Shown piece after piece: positions 1-7,435 of a stretch of 32,932 nt of DNA. The first letter of the stretch is position 1, and every line of letters starts with the position of its first letter. A program made the translations under genes and the position numbers. Origin of the DNA: Nocardiopsis alborubida (GTDB lineage Bacteria; Actinomycetota; Actinomycetes; Streptosporangiales; Streptosporangiaceae). Under the pieces are notes generated by a model. The model searched no databases and was not told the origin of the DNA. It worked only from the letters and a program-made list of their open reading frames with translations. Location: positions 1 through 32,932 of the forward strand of contig NZ_JAAXPG010000049.1 of NCBI RefSeq assembly GCF_012396365.1, in the 5' to 3' direction.

Positions 1-64
1 TGCGCACCGCCTCGCGTCGCTGGCGTTCTGCGGCGGTCAGCCCGCCGCCGGTGGAATACCTCAT
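1..64 (-). CDS. IS630-family transposase, N-terminal start only (runs off the window)
   Basis: Reading leftwards from an ATG at 62-64, the frame stays open to the window edge and begins MRYSTGGLTAAERQRREAVR. A start of the form MRY..GGLT..ER..RE.VR is typical of the winged-helix N-terminus of actinobacterial IS630-type DDE transposases (family knowledge). Only 21 codons are visible, so no catalytic residue can be seen. It begins 30 bp downstream of the stop of the NTPase gene, in the same direction. This suggests that an insertion sequence landed in or just behind that gene. Recognition rests on the N-terminal signature alone. Confidence 0.6.
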   Translation of the reverse strand, partial: MRYSTGGGLTAAERQRREAVR

Positions 65-94
65 ACCTTCGGGATACTCCGGCGGGGCTGCTTG

Positions 95-1576
95 TCAAGA
101 ACGGTAACCCCACAAATTAAAGTTCAGTGAGTACGCGAATTCGCGTTCTCCCAAGCGGTCGGCCGCTGAGAGGACGCGGATTCGCTCACCCGTGTCCGAG
201 GCATAGTCGAACGCCGCCTGCCAGGTGGCCTCGGGAATCGAAGTGTCGGCGGCCTCGACCAAGTAGTCGAAGGGACGCCACCCCTCCTTACCCTTTCCGT
301 ACTCAGGCACCAGCAGGCCGCTAGCCCCTAGGCGGATCTTCCGCGCCCAGTCCCAGGCTTCGTCGAGCGGCTCGGGATGCAGTGCCGCTGCGTCGGTCAG
401 GTAAGCGGTATGGATCCGCCAGATCAGTTCCCGCGTGAGCACCGTTCGCAGATCGGTGCGCGCAAGGTCGATGGCTGCGGCGACCATGGCATGGCCACGG
501 GGGTGCCCGCCCCGCCCGGTGTGCCGCCGGGCGCGACGCCATTCCGCCAACAGGTCGGGACCTGCGGCCAGGTACTCGGCGATACCGTGCACCCCGTGGT
601 TTGCTGCAGCCTCGCGCAACCGCTGGTCAGGCGTTTCTCTGGCGCACCGGACCTCTTCAAGTGACCACACACGGTCGAGCTCCACGACGTCGATCCGCCG
701 GAGTAGGCGGGCTTCATCAGCACCCTCGTTCATCTCGCCTAGTACGTCGCCGGATGCATCCAGGTAGGCGTCGTAGTATTCACTGCGCATGGTGGCGGCC
801 AAGACGGTCCGCGCTGCAGTGAGCACCCTCAGCACGCCTTCAGTGAGCCCTCCCCCATCACGCCCCAGGTAGCGGTCGAGGTCGTCGAGCCATAGGACCC
901 AGCGCTCGCTTTCCCCTTCAGGTGGTGTGGTCTTCATGCGGTCGGCCAGCGCTGGGAGGTCGGTGTCTGGGAACGGTACGACCAGGTGTCGTTCGGGCAC
1001 CGTCTGTTGCAGGGCGTGCAGCAGGGTACGGGACTTGCCTGCGGTGGAGTCGCCTACCAGCAGCACGGCGCCTCCCCTCTCCGCCGCCGTGCGCACACGT
1101 CGCCGGATCAGCTCGTCAGCGTCGCGTGGCACGTACGGAGGCAGGTCCGAGTCGTCGGTACCAGGGCGTGCAGCATGTACGCCCAGTCGGCGGGGCAGGG
1201 CTTCGCGGACCGGCACCGCGGTGGACAGGACCGCTTCCATCTCTGTGTGAGGGGCCGGGGTCGCGTGACGCTCGGCGCTGATACGGATTCCGCCGATGAC
1301 GGTGCCGACCTGCACTGCGGTCCCGGTCACGTCACCATCGATCCTGCTATTCACTCCACCCTGACCCTCAGTGGTGCTCAGATGGGGCTTCGGGTGACTC
1401 AGTGCTCGGTGGACCAGCCCTATCCCCGACCCCAGAACCACAAGGAAGCAGATCCCCCACACCAGGGCAGTGCTTCCGTTCTGGGAGAAACCACCTGCGG
1501 CCCAGACCACTGGCCCGATGTCGACAGCGAATGTGGAGGTCTCGGCGAGATACGAAGAAAGCGGTTCCGGCGACAT
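95..1576 (-). CDS. Membrane-anchored P-loop NTPase, STAND-like, probably C-terminally truncated
   Basis: 493 aa from ATG 1576. In order: one transmembrane helix (about residues 36-54); a glycine-rich motif near 75-97 of the form SRIDGDV.GTAVQVGTV.GG, of a type often found in actinobacterial STAND/TPR proteins; and a P-loop domain. Walker A is GDSTAGKS (175-182) and Walker B is VLWLDDLD (227-234). A sensor-like LAATMRSEYY follows near residue 260. Family members normally continue into C-terminal tetratricopeptide repeats. Here the protein stops about 40 residues after a stretch (TWQAAFDYA) that resembles the start of that region. The IS630-type transposase begins 30 bp further on, so truncation by insertion is likely (inference). 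The role is unknown; related architectures include signalling and anti-phage ATPases. An 8-bp inverted repeat overlaps the start codon. Confidence 0.8.
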   Translation of the reverse strand: MSPEPLSSYLAETSTFAVDIGPVVWAAGGFSQNGSTALVWGICFLVVLGSGIGLVHRALSHPKPHLSTTEGQGGVNSRIDGDVTGTAVQVGTVIGGIRISAERHATPAPHTEMEAVLSTAVPVREALPRRLGVHAARPGTDDSDLPPYVPRDADELIRRRVRTAAERGGAVLLVGDSTAGKSRTLLHALQQTVPERHLVVPFPDTDLPALADRMKTTPPEGESERWVLWLDDLDRYLGRDGGGLTEGVLRVLTAARTVLAATMRSEYYDAYLDASGDVLGEMNEGADEARLLRRIDVVELDRVWSLEEVRCARETPDQRLREAAANHGVHGIAEYLAAGPDLLAEWRRARRHTGRGGHPRGHAMVAAAIDLARTDLRTVLTRELIWRIHTAYLTDAAALHPEPLDEAWDWARKIRLGASGLLVPEYGKGKEGWRPFDYLVEAADTSIPEATWQAAFDYASDTGERIRVLSAADRLGEREFAYSLNFNLWGYRS

Positions 1577-1609
1577 GAAGCTGATTGTGTACGTTCGCTG
1601 TCTTCATGT
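1573..1609. promoter_or_regulatory. Inverted repeat over the NTPase start codon
   Basis: ACATGAAG (1573-1580) and CTTCATGT (1602-1609) are a perfect 8-bp inverted repeat with a 21-bp spacer. The left arm overlaps the NTPase start codon. It could be an operator or a translation-blocking hairpin. This is seen in the sequence only. Confidence 0.35.
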
Positions 1610-1658
1610 ACAGGCGCAGGAATTGGAGGAACCATTCCCCACGGTCCACACGCGCCCA

Positions 1659-1755
1659 GGGGACCTTTGATCCGATCGGCCACCGCTCCCGAGCACGAGG
1701 AAACCCCAGGCCAGTCGGGGTGAACCCGTGCGCTGACCTGGGGTTGGTGGTGCCG
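1659..1755 (+). repeat. Dispersed hairpin repeat R1, copy 1
   Basis: Begins with GGACCTTTGATCCGATCGG and contains a large stem: AACCCCAGGCCAG (1702-1714) against CTGACCTGGGGTT (1733-1745), 12 of 13 pairs. The loop contains GGGGTGAACCC. The same order of elements recurs near 18.4 and 24.45 kb in the same orientation. This copy lies between the 3' end of the integrase remnant and the start of the NTPase gene. It could be a terminator-like REP element or a scar of the mobile element. Confidence 0.65.
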
Positions 1756-1795
1756 TATGGTTCCTGGTGTGCTCGTCAGCCCGGCTGCGACACCA

Positions 1796-3120
1796 CTATG
1801 CGCGTGCGGGCACGAGCATCGCGCCGGTGGCCTCGGCTGCCGCCCGCGCCACCTCGGGGAACACCGTCTGGTACGTGTCCTGGGTGAAGTGCGTGGTCGC
1901 GTGCCCGAGCTCCCCGGAGACCACCTTCACGTCCGCGCCTGCGGCGAGCGAGGCCGCGCCGTGGCGCAGCCCGTGTAGGTGGATTGGCGGTAGTCCCGCT
2001 GCCTTGGCGATCCGGGTGAACCACCGGGTCACCTGCCCCGGGTGCCAGCCCGACCCATCGGGCTGGGTGAACACCAGCCCCGAATCCGTCCAGCCCTGCC
2101 CCGCATGGAGACGCGCTTGCGTGCCGCAGCTGCGCGAACGGGGCCGTGCACGGTTCAGAAAACTTCGGCCGGAGGTGAATCCTTTCCGGACTGTCTCGTG
2201 CCGGGTTCTTTGGAGGCTCTGGCATATACCGGCTTTGGTGGAGCCGTGTTTTCGGATTCTCAGGCCACGTTGCTCCGGTCTTGAGGCGGGCTTTGTTCTG
2301 GAACCGTTTCCAGGCCCGCAGCACCTTGACTGTGTCGGCATCCAGGGTGGTGGTGCGCTGCCCCGCTGCGCTCTTCGGGGTGGAGGTCATCGTCTCCCAC
2401 GCGAGTTGTACGACCTGGACGCGGATGTCGATCTGCCCGTCCGTCAGCCGGGTGTTGGACCAGGGCAGCTCAACCGCTTCTCCTCGTTGTTGGCCCTTGA
2501 CGGCGATCAGGTGGAACATCGGATACAGCCACGGATACTTCCTCGCGTGCACCAGAAAAGTCCGGGTCTGCTCCGCAGTCCACACCAGCGGACGCTTCCT
2601 CGGACACGAGGGCAACCGCACGTGCGAGGCGGTGTTCACCGACACGGGAAGATCCGGACCCCTGACCGCTTCGGACAACGCACTCCGCAGAGTGGCGCGG
2701 ATCCGGTGCTTGGTGGACGGCGAGACCACCCTCCGCCCGCGCACCGAGGCCCGCACCTTCGCGTCGTCGGACTCGCGAGATTCGAGGATGCGGCTGTTGG
2801 TCTCCTCGGTGACTGTGAACACGGCCTCGACGTGGCGGCCCTGGAGCTTGTCCAACCGCGGTCGGCCCAGGTGCGGGACGAGGTACGTACGGATGTGCCC
2901 GGTGTCGGAGGCCCGGGTTCCGGCGGCCAGGTCGGGCTTGCCCTCCAACCACTCCCCCGGTCACACGGCGGGGGTGGGTGGTTCGGTGCGCACGTCCACC
3001 GCCATCGCCACCCGCTTGCGCACCTCCTCCAGGTCCGGGAGTGAGCGACGCTGCTTCAACGCCGCCTGGACCAGATCAGCGATCTGCACTTCGACCGTGG
3101 GGTCCTTCTCCGCCAAGGAG
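1796..3120 (-). pseudogene. Tyrosine site-specific recombinase (integrase), broken
   Basis: Three pieces join into one phage/ICE-type integrase. The arm-binding end (about 3120-2964, DLEEVRKRV) is followed by an in-frame TGA at 2961-2963. The core-binding and first catalytic part (to about 2276) holds the KPDLAAGTRAS and GHIRTYLVPHLGR region and the arginine box GQQRGEA. The C-terminal part (about 2119-1796) is in another frame and holds HLHGLRHGAA, GELGHATTH and the tyrosine in QDTYQTV. Between the last two pieces lie about 175 extra bases. Both the stop and the insertion must disable it. A second, shorter remnant of the same gene lies at 26525-26825. Integrases of this kind usually sit beside their att site; the first tRNA-end repeat is 0.8 kb away. 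Confidence 0.85.
2102..2276. other. About 175-bp insertion inside the integrase remnant
   Basis: Integrase homology stops after ARLKTG (about 2274) and resumes at ARLHAG (about 2116), so the motif is duplicated around extra DNA that also shifts the frame. The insert is visibly less G+C-rich than its flanks, with stretches such as GGCATATACCGG and GTGTTTTCGGATTC. I see no terminal inverted repeats of a known element. It could be a small non-autonomous element or a recombination product. Confidence 0.5.
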
Positions 3121-3285
3121 CAAGGCCGTGGCCCGGCTTCGCCAGGAGATCGGGGCCTACAGCCGGACTGCCGCCCCGGCGCTGATCTCGGGTCGTTAGC
3201 CTGCCGGACATGCGCCCAGTCGAACTCCTGCTCCGGCTCGGCTTCGATGAACTGGGGTTCAAGAGGGTGTGGGGCGGCGTCCGCT

Positions 3286-3732
3286 CTACGGAGAGCCATG
3301 GCCAGGGGTTGTGGACATGGCGACCTCGGCATATGCGAGGCGGACTTCCTCACGCACGTTCGGGTCGGGATGGTGAAGGAAGGGCTCGATCAGCGACCGT
3401 GCTCGCGGGTCCTGCGTGGCGCCGAAGATGTGCAGGGCGTATTCGAGGAGTTCGGGTTCCAGCGTCCTCGCGGCTGAGGCCAACGGTTCTACAAGGCCCA
3501 GGGGCAGGCGGTAGTGGTCGAACGCTTCACTGACCGCGTTCAGGGCGGATTCACGGACTTTGACCACGGGTTCGATAACGGCCAGGCTGACCAGCCGGCC
3601 AACGACCAGGCAGGCGGTGGCCGTGTCAAGCATGGCGCCGCGCAGGAAATCTCCGAGCACCTCGGCGGCGAGGTCTCGCCGGTCCGGATCGCAGCCGGTC
3701 AGTGCTTCGAGTGCTATGAGAACGTCCTTCAC
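3286..3732 (-). CDS. Small HEAT-like alpha-helical repeat protein
   Basis: 148 aa from a GTG start at 3732, preceded at good distance by AAGGTGGG. The protein is almost wholly predicted helix in HEAT-like pairs, for example the segment HPDPNVREEVRLAYAEVA at the end. There is no signal peptide or membrane segment. Proteins of this size and type are often orphan adaptors or immunity-type proteins, but nothing here shows a partner. It lies between the integrase remnant and the first tRNA-end repeat, so it is probably mobile-element cargo. Function unknown. Confidence 0.65.
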   Translation of the reverse strand: MKDVLIALEALTGCDPDRRDLAAEVLGDFLRGAMLDTATACLVVGRLVSLAVIEPVVKVRESALNAVSEAFDHYRLPLGLVEPLASAARTLEPELLEYALHIFGATQDPRARSLIEPFLHHPDPNVREEVRLAYAEVAMSTTPGHGSP

Positions 3733-3867
3733 CCGGTGCCCACCTTGGTTCTCTCGAACAGGACTCCACGTTCCACCTCACCCTGGCGGTAGGTGGAGAA
3801 CAACGGCGTACACGACACGGGCACAACAACCTCCTCGGGGTGTTGGTGGCTGCTCTCCACCGTGTGG

Positions 3868-4090
3868 TACGTGGAGGCACGAAAGCACCGTACTTCTCAT
3901 CTGGTGGTCGCAGGTTCGAATCCTGCCGGGTTCGCCACAAAGCCCCGTGTCAGACGGGGTGCGTGAGTCGAACAGATGAGGCGCCGGGTCTGGATCGGGC
4001 CTGAAATGCTCCGCGTGTGCTCCCCAGTGCAAGGTCCAGCACAGGTGGAGGGCCACATCCCGGAGCACTTTGTCATCCCGTGTCCTTGGT
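3868..4090 (+). repeat. tRNA 3'-end repeat T, copy 1 (att-like)
   Basis: Contains a T-arm and acceptor end of a tRNA: stem GCAGG, loop TTCGAAT, stem CCTGC, then CGGGTTCGCCA, ending at 3937. No matching 5' half lies upstream, so it is not a working tRNA gene. Similarity to the copies at 14.5 and 21.2 kb extends about 35 bp to the left and 150 bp to the right. The right part includes a CCCCGT/ACGGGG hairpin at about 3942-3958. CTCATCTG (3896-3903) and CAGATGAG (3973-3980) bracket the tRNA part. Duplicated tRNA 3' ends are the usual att scars of integrative elements. The antisense ORF reading RIRTCDH is a known artefact of such sequences. Confidence 0.75.
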
Positions 4091-4221
4091 ACCCCTGCCA
4101 AGGGCGTGTTCGCGTACCTTCGGCCCACCACGACCAGCGCGCTGGGCCAGGCCCCCGGCGCGGGACCACAGCCCACCGCACATCGATGATGGACACCTAC
4201 CGGGACAGCCCCCGACCGAAC

Positions 4222-4420
4222 TCAGCCTCGGTCCCGGCCAGGCCCAGGGTGGCGCCGCCGAAGGTCAGCGAGCCCGGTCCACACAGCTACCGCAAGCATC
4301 ATCAACGGAACCAAGCTCAGACCGATGATGAGAGTTCGCCAGTAGCTTTCGGTGTGAGAAACGGGCTGACAGCGAGCGCCGTCATCGTACGACCGAACCT
4401 TGATGCCTCTTGTTGCATGT
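4222..4420 (-). pseudogene. Possible decayed single-pass membrane protein
   Basis: One frame runs without a start codon and contains a clear transmembrane stretch, SYWRTLIIGLSLVPLMMLAV, then WTGLADLRRR, ending at a TGA at 4222-4224. No ATG, GTG or TTG opens the frame, so it is either a fragment or has a frameshift. I do not recognise it. Confidence 0.25.
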
Positions 4421-4441
4421 ACGCATCCATTTCATGTCCGT

Positions 4442-4487
4442 AGCGGGGAGGCTGGTTTCGGGTGGGTCTTCTACCAGCCTCCCCGCT
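4442..4487. terminator. Perfect 15-bp hairpin, probable bidirectional terminator
   Basis: AGCGGGGAGGCTGGT (4442-4456) pairs without mismatch with ACCAGCCTCCCCGCT (4473-4487) around a 16-nt loop. There is no long T-run, as is common for actinobacterial terminators. It lies between two decayed minus-strand fragments. Confidence 0.6.
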
Positions 4488-4499
4488 CCAGAGGCGCCT

Positions 4500-4870
4500 A
4501 TGCCGTAAGAAGGTCGAAGCCAGCCCGCCCCACGTACCAGGACCAGGCGGGAGCGGCCCGGCAAGGGCGCCATCTGCGGCTCCCCAGGCAGCGGACCGCG
4601 CGACTTGGCTGCCTGCCCCTCCTGCTGGACCAGCACCTGCGGCTCCTCCTGCGGCGCTGACAACAGCACCGGCTGCCATCATCGCTCCGGCGCACGCGAT
4701 GGTTATGCCACAGGAGACCACAACGGCGGCGAAGCCGAGCCCGGCAAGCACCGCGCCAAGTCGCCCGCATCGGAGGTGTCCACGGACCGCTCGCCGAAGG
4801 ACGTGTAGTCATAGACCACGTCCGGGCTCTCGGCTTCGGAGCCCTCGGCGGTGGAGGCTTCCTTCGGCTA
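4500..4870 (-). pseudogene. Decayed unidentified gene fragment
   Basis: A plausible protein segment (VVYDYTSFGERSVDTSDAGD, about 4820-4750) breaks off. A different frame continues with a hydrophobic Ala/Gly stretch (GLGFAAVVVSCGITIACAGA). Together they look like one frameshifted gene with a membrane segment. No family is recognised. The rest of 4090-5036 holds nothing I can name. Confidence 0.25.
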
Positions 4871-5036
4871 GCCAGCCACTGGACGCGAACGTGGTACTCC
4901 CGGTCCCTAGGCTCGGAAGGTCTCTGGGCCGCCTCCGTCGCCGTCCCTAAGGTCGGTAACGAGTCGAGCGGGGCACCGGTCCTCGCCGCTCTCCCCCCGG
5001 TCCCCGCACAGGGATCGACGACCTGAGGAGAAACCG

Positions 5037-5429
5037 ATGACCGACTCCGGCCTCAAGGACTGGTACCTGCGCTACGTGGCGGCGCTCAACGCCCACGAGT
5101 TCGACGGCATGGACGAGTTCATCGCCGACGAGGTCGTGCTGAACGGCGAACCGGGCACCCGCGACGACGTCATCACGGTCCAAAAGCACGACATCGACGC
5201 TGTACCGGACCTCCACTGGGAGGTCGAGGAGCTGCTGTTCGACCGGGACCGGATCGCCGTGCGCGCGGTCAACACCGGCACCCCGGCGAAGGAGTGGCTC
5301 GGCGTTCCTCCCTCCGGCGCCTCCTTCGAGATCACCGAGCACGCCATCTACAAGGTCAGCGACGGTCGCTTCGTGCAGATGACGGCGCTGCACGACTCGT
5401 CCGACCTGCTGCGGCAACTAACCGCCTGA
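5037..5429 (+). CDS. SnoaL-like / NTF2-fold protein (ester cyclase family), copy A
   Basis: 130 aa from ATG 5037, with GAGGAG just upstream. It is a single SnoaL-like domain of the NTF2 fold: an N-terminal helix DWYLRYVAALN, MDEF, VPDLHWEVEE, then NTGTPAKEWLG and FEITEHAIYKV. These small proteins act as polyketide cyclases, isomerases or hydrolases on small molecules; the substrate cannot be told. The gene 1.7 kb downstream encodes a gap-free paralogue (67 of 130 positions identical by hand alignment). The esterase gene lies between them, which suggests a duplicated partner for one pathway. Confidence 0.9.
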   Translation: MTDSGLKDWYLRYVAALNAHEFDGMDEFIADEVVLNGEPGTRDDVITVQKHDIDAVPDLHWEVEELLFDRDRIAVRAVNTGTPAKEWLGVPPSGASFEITEHAIYKVSDGRFVQMTALHDSSDLLRQLTA

Positions 5430-5641
5430 CCTCAGCCAGACGCGTTCTCCCGGTTTCGGGGCCGGATTCGTGTACAGGCGCCGACCGGACCCCGGTAGGC
5501 GGATCTGCGGGCGGAGCAACATCGCTGACGCCGTCTCGTCTGGCCGGAGCCGCAGCGCGGCATCGTGGACCGCCGCGGCGGGTGACTCGCCGTCCCCGCA
5601 CCGCCCCGGTGCGGAAACGGCACCCGGCCGATGCCGGACCG

Positions 5642-5683
5642 TCGCACCCACCCCTTCCCACATCGCACCCACCACTTCCCAAG
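5642..5683 (+). repeat. 21-bp tandem duplication before the esterase ribosome site
   Basis: TCGCACCCACC starts at 5642 and again at 5663, each followed by a near-identical CCTTCCCA or ACTTCCCA. This gives two 21-bp units directly upstream of AAGGAG. The rest of 5430-5693 shows nothing recognisable. Confidence 0.6.
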
Positions 5684-5693
5684 GAGTCCCGTC

Positions 5694-6659
5694 ATGTCGG
5701 ATTACACGCCTGTCCCCGTTCTGGAGACCGCCGCCGCGGAGTTCGCCGCGGCCACCGCCGACCCGCCCTACCTGTCCGACCTGGGCCCCGCCGAGGGCCG
5801 AAAGACGGTCGACGAGGTGCAGTCAGGTGAGATCGCCAAGCCGCAGGTCGACGAGGAGTGGATCACCGTCTCCGGCGGCCCGACCGGCAGCGTCCGGGCC
5901 CGCATCGTCCGCCCGGCCGGCGCCACCGGGACCCTGCCCGTCATCCTCTACATCCACGGCGCCGGCTGGGTGTTCGGCAACGCCCGCACCCACGACCGCC
6001 TGGTCCGCGAACTCGCCACCGGGGTGAACGCCGCCGTCGTCTTCCCCGAGTACGACCTCTCTCCCGAGGCCCGCTACCCCATCGCCATCGAGCAGAACTA
6101 CGCCGTCGCCCAGTGGGTCGTCCGCGAAGGCTCGGACAACGGCCTGGACGCCTCGCGCATCGCGGTCGCGGGTGACTCCGTGGGCGGCAACATGAGCGCC
6201 GCCCTGACCCTGATGGCCAAGGAGCGCGGCGACGTCCCGCTGGTGCAGCAGGTGCTGTTCTACCCCGTCACCGACGCGAGCTTCGACACCGGCTCCTACC
6301 ACCAGTTCGCCGAGGGCTACTTCCTGCGCCGCGACGGCATGCAGTGGTTCTGGGACCAGTACACCACCGACCCCGCACAGCGCGCCGAGATCACCGCGTC
6401 CCCGCTGCGCGCCACCACCGAGCAGCTCACCGGCCTGCCCCCGGCCCTGGTCATCACCGCCGAGGCCGACGTCCTGCGCGACGAGGGCGAGGCCTATGCC
6501 AACAAGCTCCGCGCCGCCGGCGTCCCCGTCACCGCCACCCGCTACCAGGGCGTCATCCACGACTTCGTCATGCTCAACGCCCTCCGCGGCACCCGGGCCG
6601 CCGAAGCCGCCATCACCCAGGCCACCGCCGCACTCCGCTCAGCCCTCCACTCCACCTGA
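5694..6659 (+). CDS. Alpha/beta hydrolase, HSL-family esterase/lipase
   Basis: 321 aa from ATG 5694, with AAGGAG seven bases before it. The hormone-sensitive-lipase (type IV) family signs are clear. The oxyanion motif is IHGAGWVFG (family HGGG, with Ala in the third place). The nucleophile elbow is GDSVGGN, the acid lies in ITAEADVLRDE and the histidine in GVIHDF. There is no signal peptide, so it is cytoplasmic. Such enzymes hydrolyse acetyl and short-chain esters of small molecules. It is flanked by two paralogous SnoaL-like genes in the same direction with gaps of 264 and 110 bp, consistent with one transcription unit, and a strong hairpin follows the second SnoaL gene. Confidence 0.93.
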   Translation: MSDYTPVPVLETAAAEFAAATADPPYLSDLGPAEGRKTVDEVQSGEIAKPQVDEEWITVSGGPTGSVRARIVRPAGATGTLPVILYIHGAGWVFGNARTHDRLVRELATGVNAAVVFPEYDLSPEARYPIAIEQNYAVAQWVVREGSDNGLDASRIAVAGDSVGGNMSAALTLMAKERGDVPLVQQVLFYPVTDASFDTGSYHQFAEGYFLRRDGMQWFWDQYTTDPAQRAEITASPLRATTEQLTGLPPALVITAEADVLRDEGEAYANKLRAAGVPVTATRYQGVIHDFVMLNALRGTRAAEAAITQATAALRSALHST

Positions 6660-6769
6660 AACCCACAGCACGACCGCACCGCGCGGCCAGACCCTCCACG
6701 GGCGGGGTCCCACGACGGGACACCGCCCGACCCCGCCCCGGGTCCAGGGGCACGGAAAGGAAGAGAACC

Positions 6770-7162
6770 ATGTCCGACACCAACCTGCGCGACTTCTACG
6801 AGCGCTACGTCGAGGCGCTCAACGCACGCGAGTTCGACCGCATGGACGAGTTCGTCCACGAATCCATCGTCATGCACAGTGAGCCGAGCTCCCGTGAGGC
6901 TCTCGTCGCACAGCTGAACAGCATCGTCGACGCGGTCCCCGACTTCCACTGGGAGGTCCAGGAGTTCGCCGTCAACGGCGACAGCATCGCCGTCCGCGCG
7001 ATCAACACCGGTACCCCCACCAAGGAGTGGCTCGGTGCGGCTCCCACCGGCAAGCCGATCGAGATCGTCGAGTACGCCATCTACCGTGTCCGCGACGGGA
7101 AGTTCCTGCACATGTCGGCCGTCCACGACGCCGAGGCCATGCGGAAGCAGCTCGCGGGTTGA
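6770..7162 (+). CDS. SnoaL-like / NTF2-fold protein (ester cyclase family), copy B
   Basis: 130 aa from ATG 6770 with a purine-rich AAAGGAAGAG ribosome site. Same length as copy A and alignable without gaps: ALNAREFDRMDEF, DAVPDFHWEVQE, IAVRAINTGTPTKEWLG, IVEYAIYRV. The conserved positions match those lining the NTF2-fold pocket; the differences cluster at 40-53 and 66-70, as expected if substrate preference has diverged. It is the last gene of the apparent SnoaL-esterase-SnoaL unit. Reaction not known. Confidence 0.9.
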   Translation: MSDTNLRDFYERYVEALNAREFDRMDEFVHESIVMHSEPSSREALVAQLNSIVDAVPDFHWEVQEFAVNGDSIAVRAINTGTPTKEWLGAAPTGKPIEIVEYAIYRVRDGKFLHMSAVHDAEAMRKQLAG

Positions 7163-7198
7163 CCCGGTCGGGCCCGGTCATCGCGGAGCCCGACGCGG

Positions 7199-7234
7199 GC
7201 GGGGTGCCACGCCCTTCCGGGCGGAGCACCCCGC
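7199..7234 (+). terminator. Hairpin terminator after the SnoaL-esterase unit
   Basis: GCGGGGTGC (7199-7207) pairs with GCACCCCGC (7226-7234), with an inner stem CGCCC/GGGCG (7210-7214 / 7219-7223) around TTCC. It lies 37 bp after the stop of copy B and before the convergent SDR gene. The rest of 7163-7435 holds nothing recognised. Confidence 0.7.
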
Positions 7235-7435
7235 TCTGTTCAGCGCGACACACGGCCGACGTCGCGGCGAGCGGCACGCCGAACCGCGTCGCCACGGAGC
7301 ACATCGGTCCCTTCACGGCCGTTCACGCGGCTCCGGCGACCGACGCGGGGTCGAGCAGCGAACCGGTACTGCCCAGCACGGCGTCCGCACCACCGGGAGC
7401 GAGTGCCGCGACGTGGCCCGCGCACCGGGCCGAAC

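Noticed and set aside
3890..3937. Complete tRNA gene at any of the three T-arm copies
   Set aside because: No acceptor 5' strand, D-arm or anticodon stem of fitting sequence lies upstream in any copy.
3778..3940. Antisense ORFs reading WRTRQDSNLRPPD or GRIRTCDH near the tRNA-like repeats (also near 14.5 and 21.2 kb)
   Set aside because: These are well-known spurious translations of tRNA 3' ends, not proteins.
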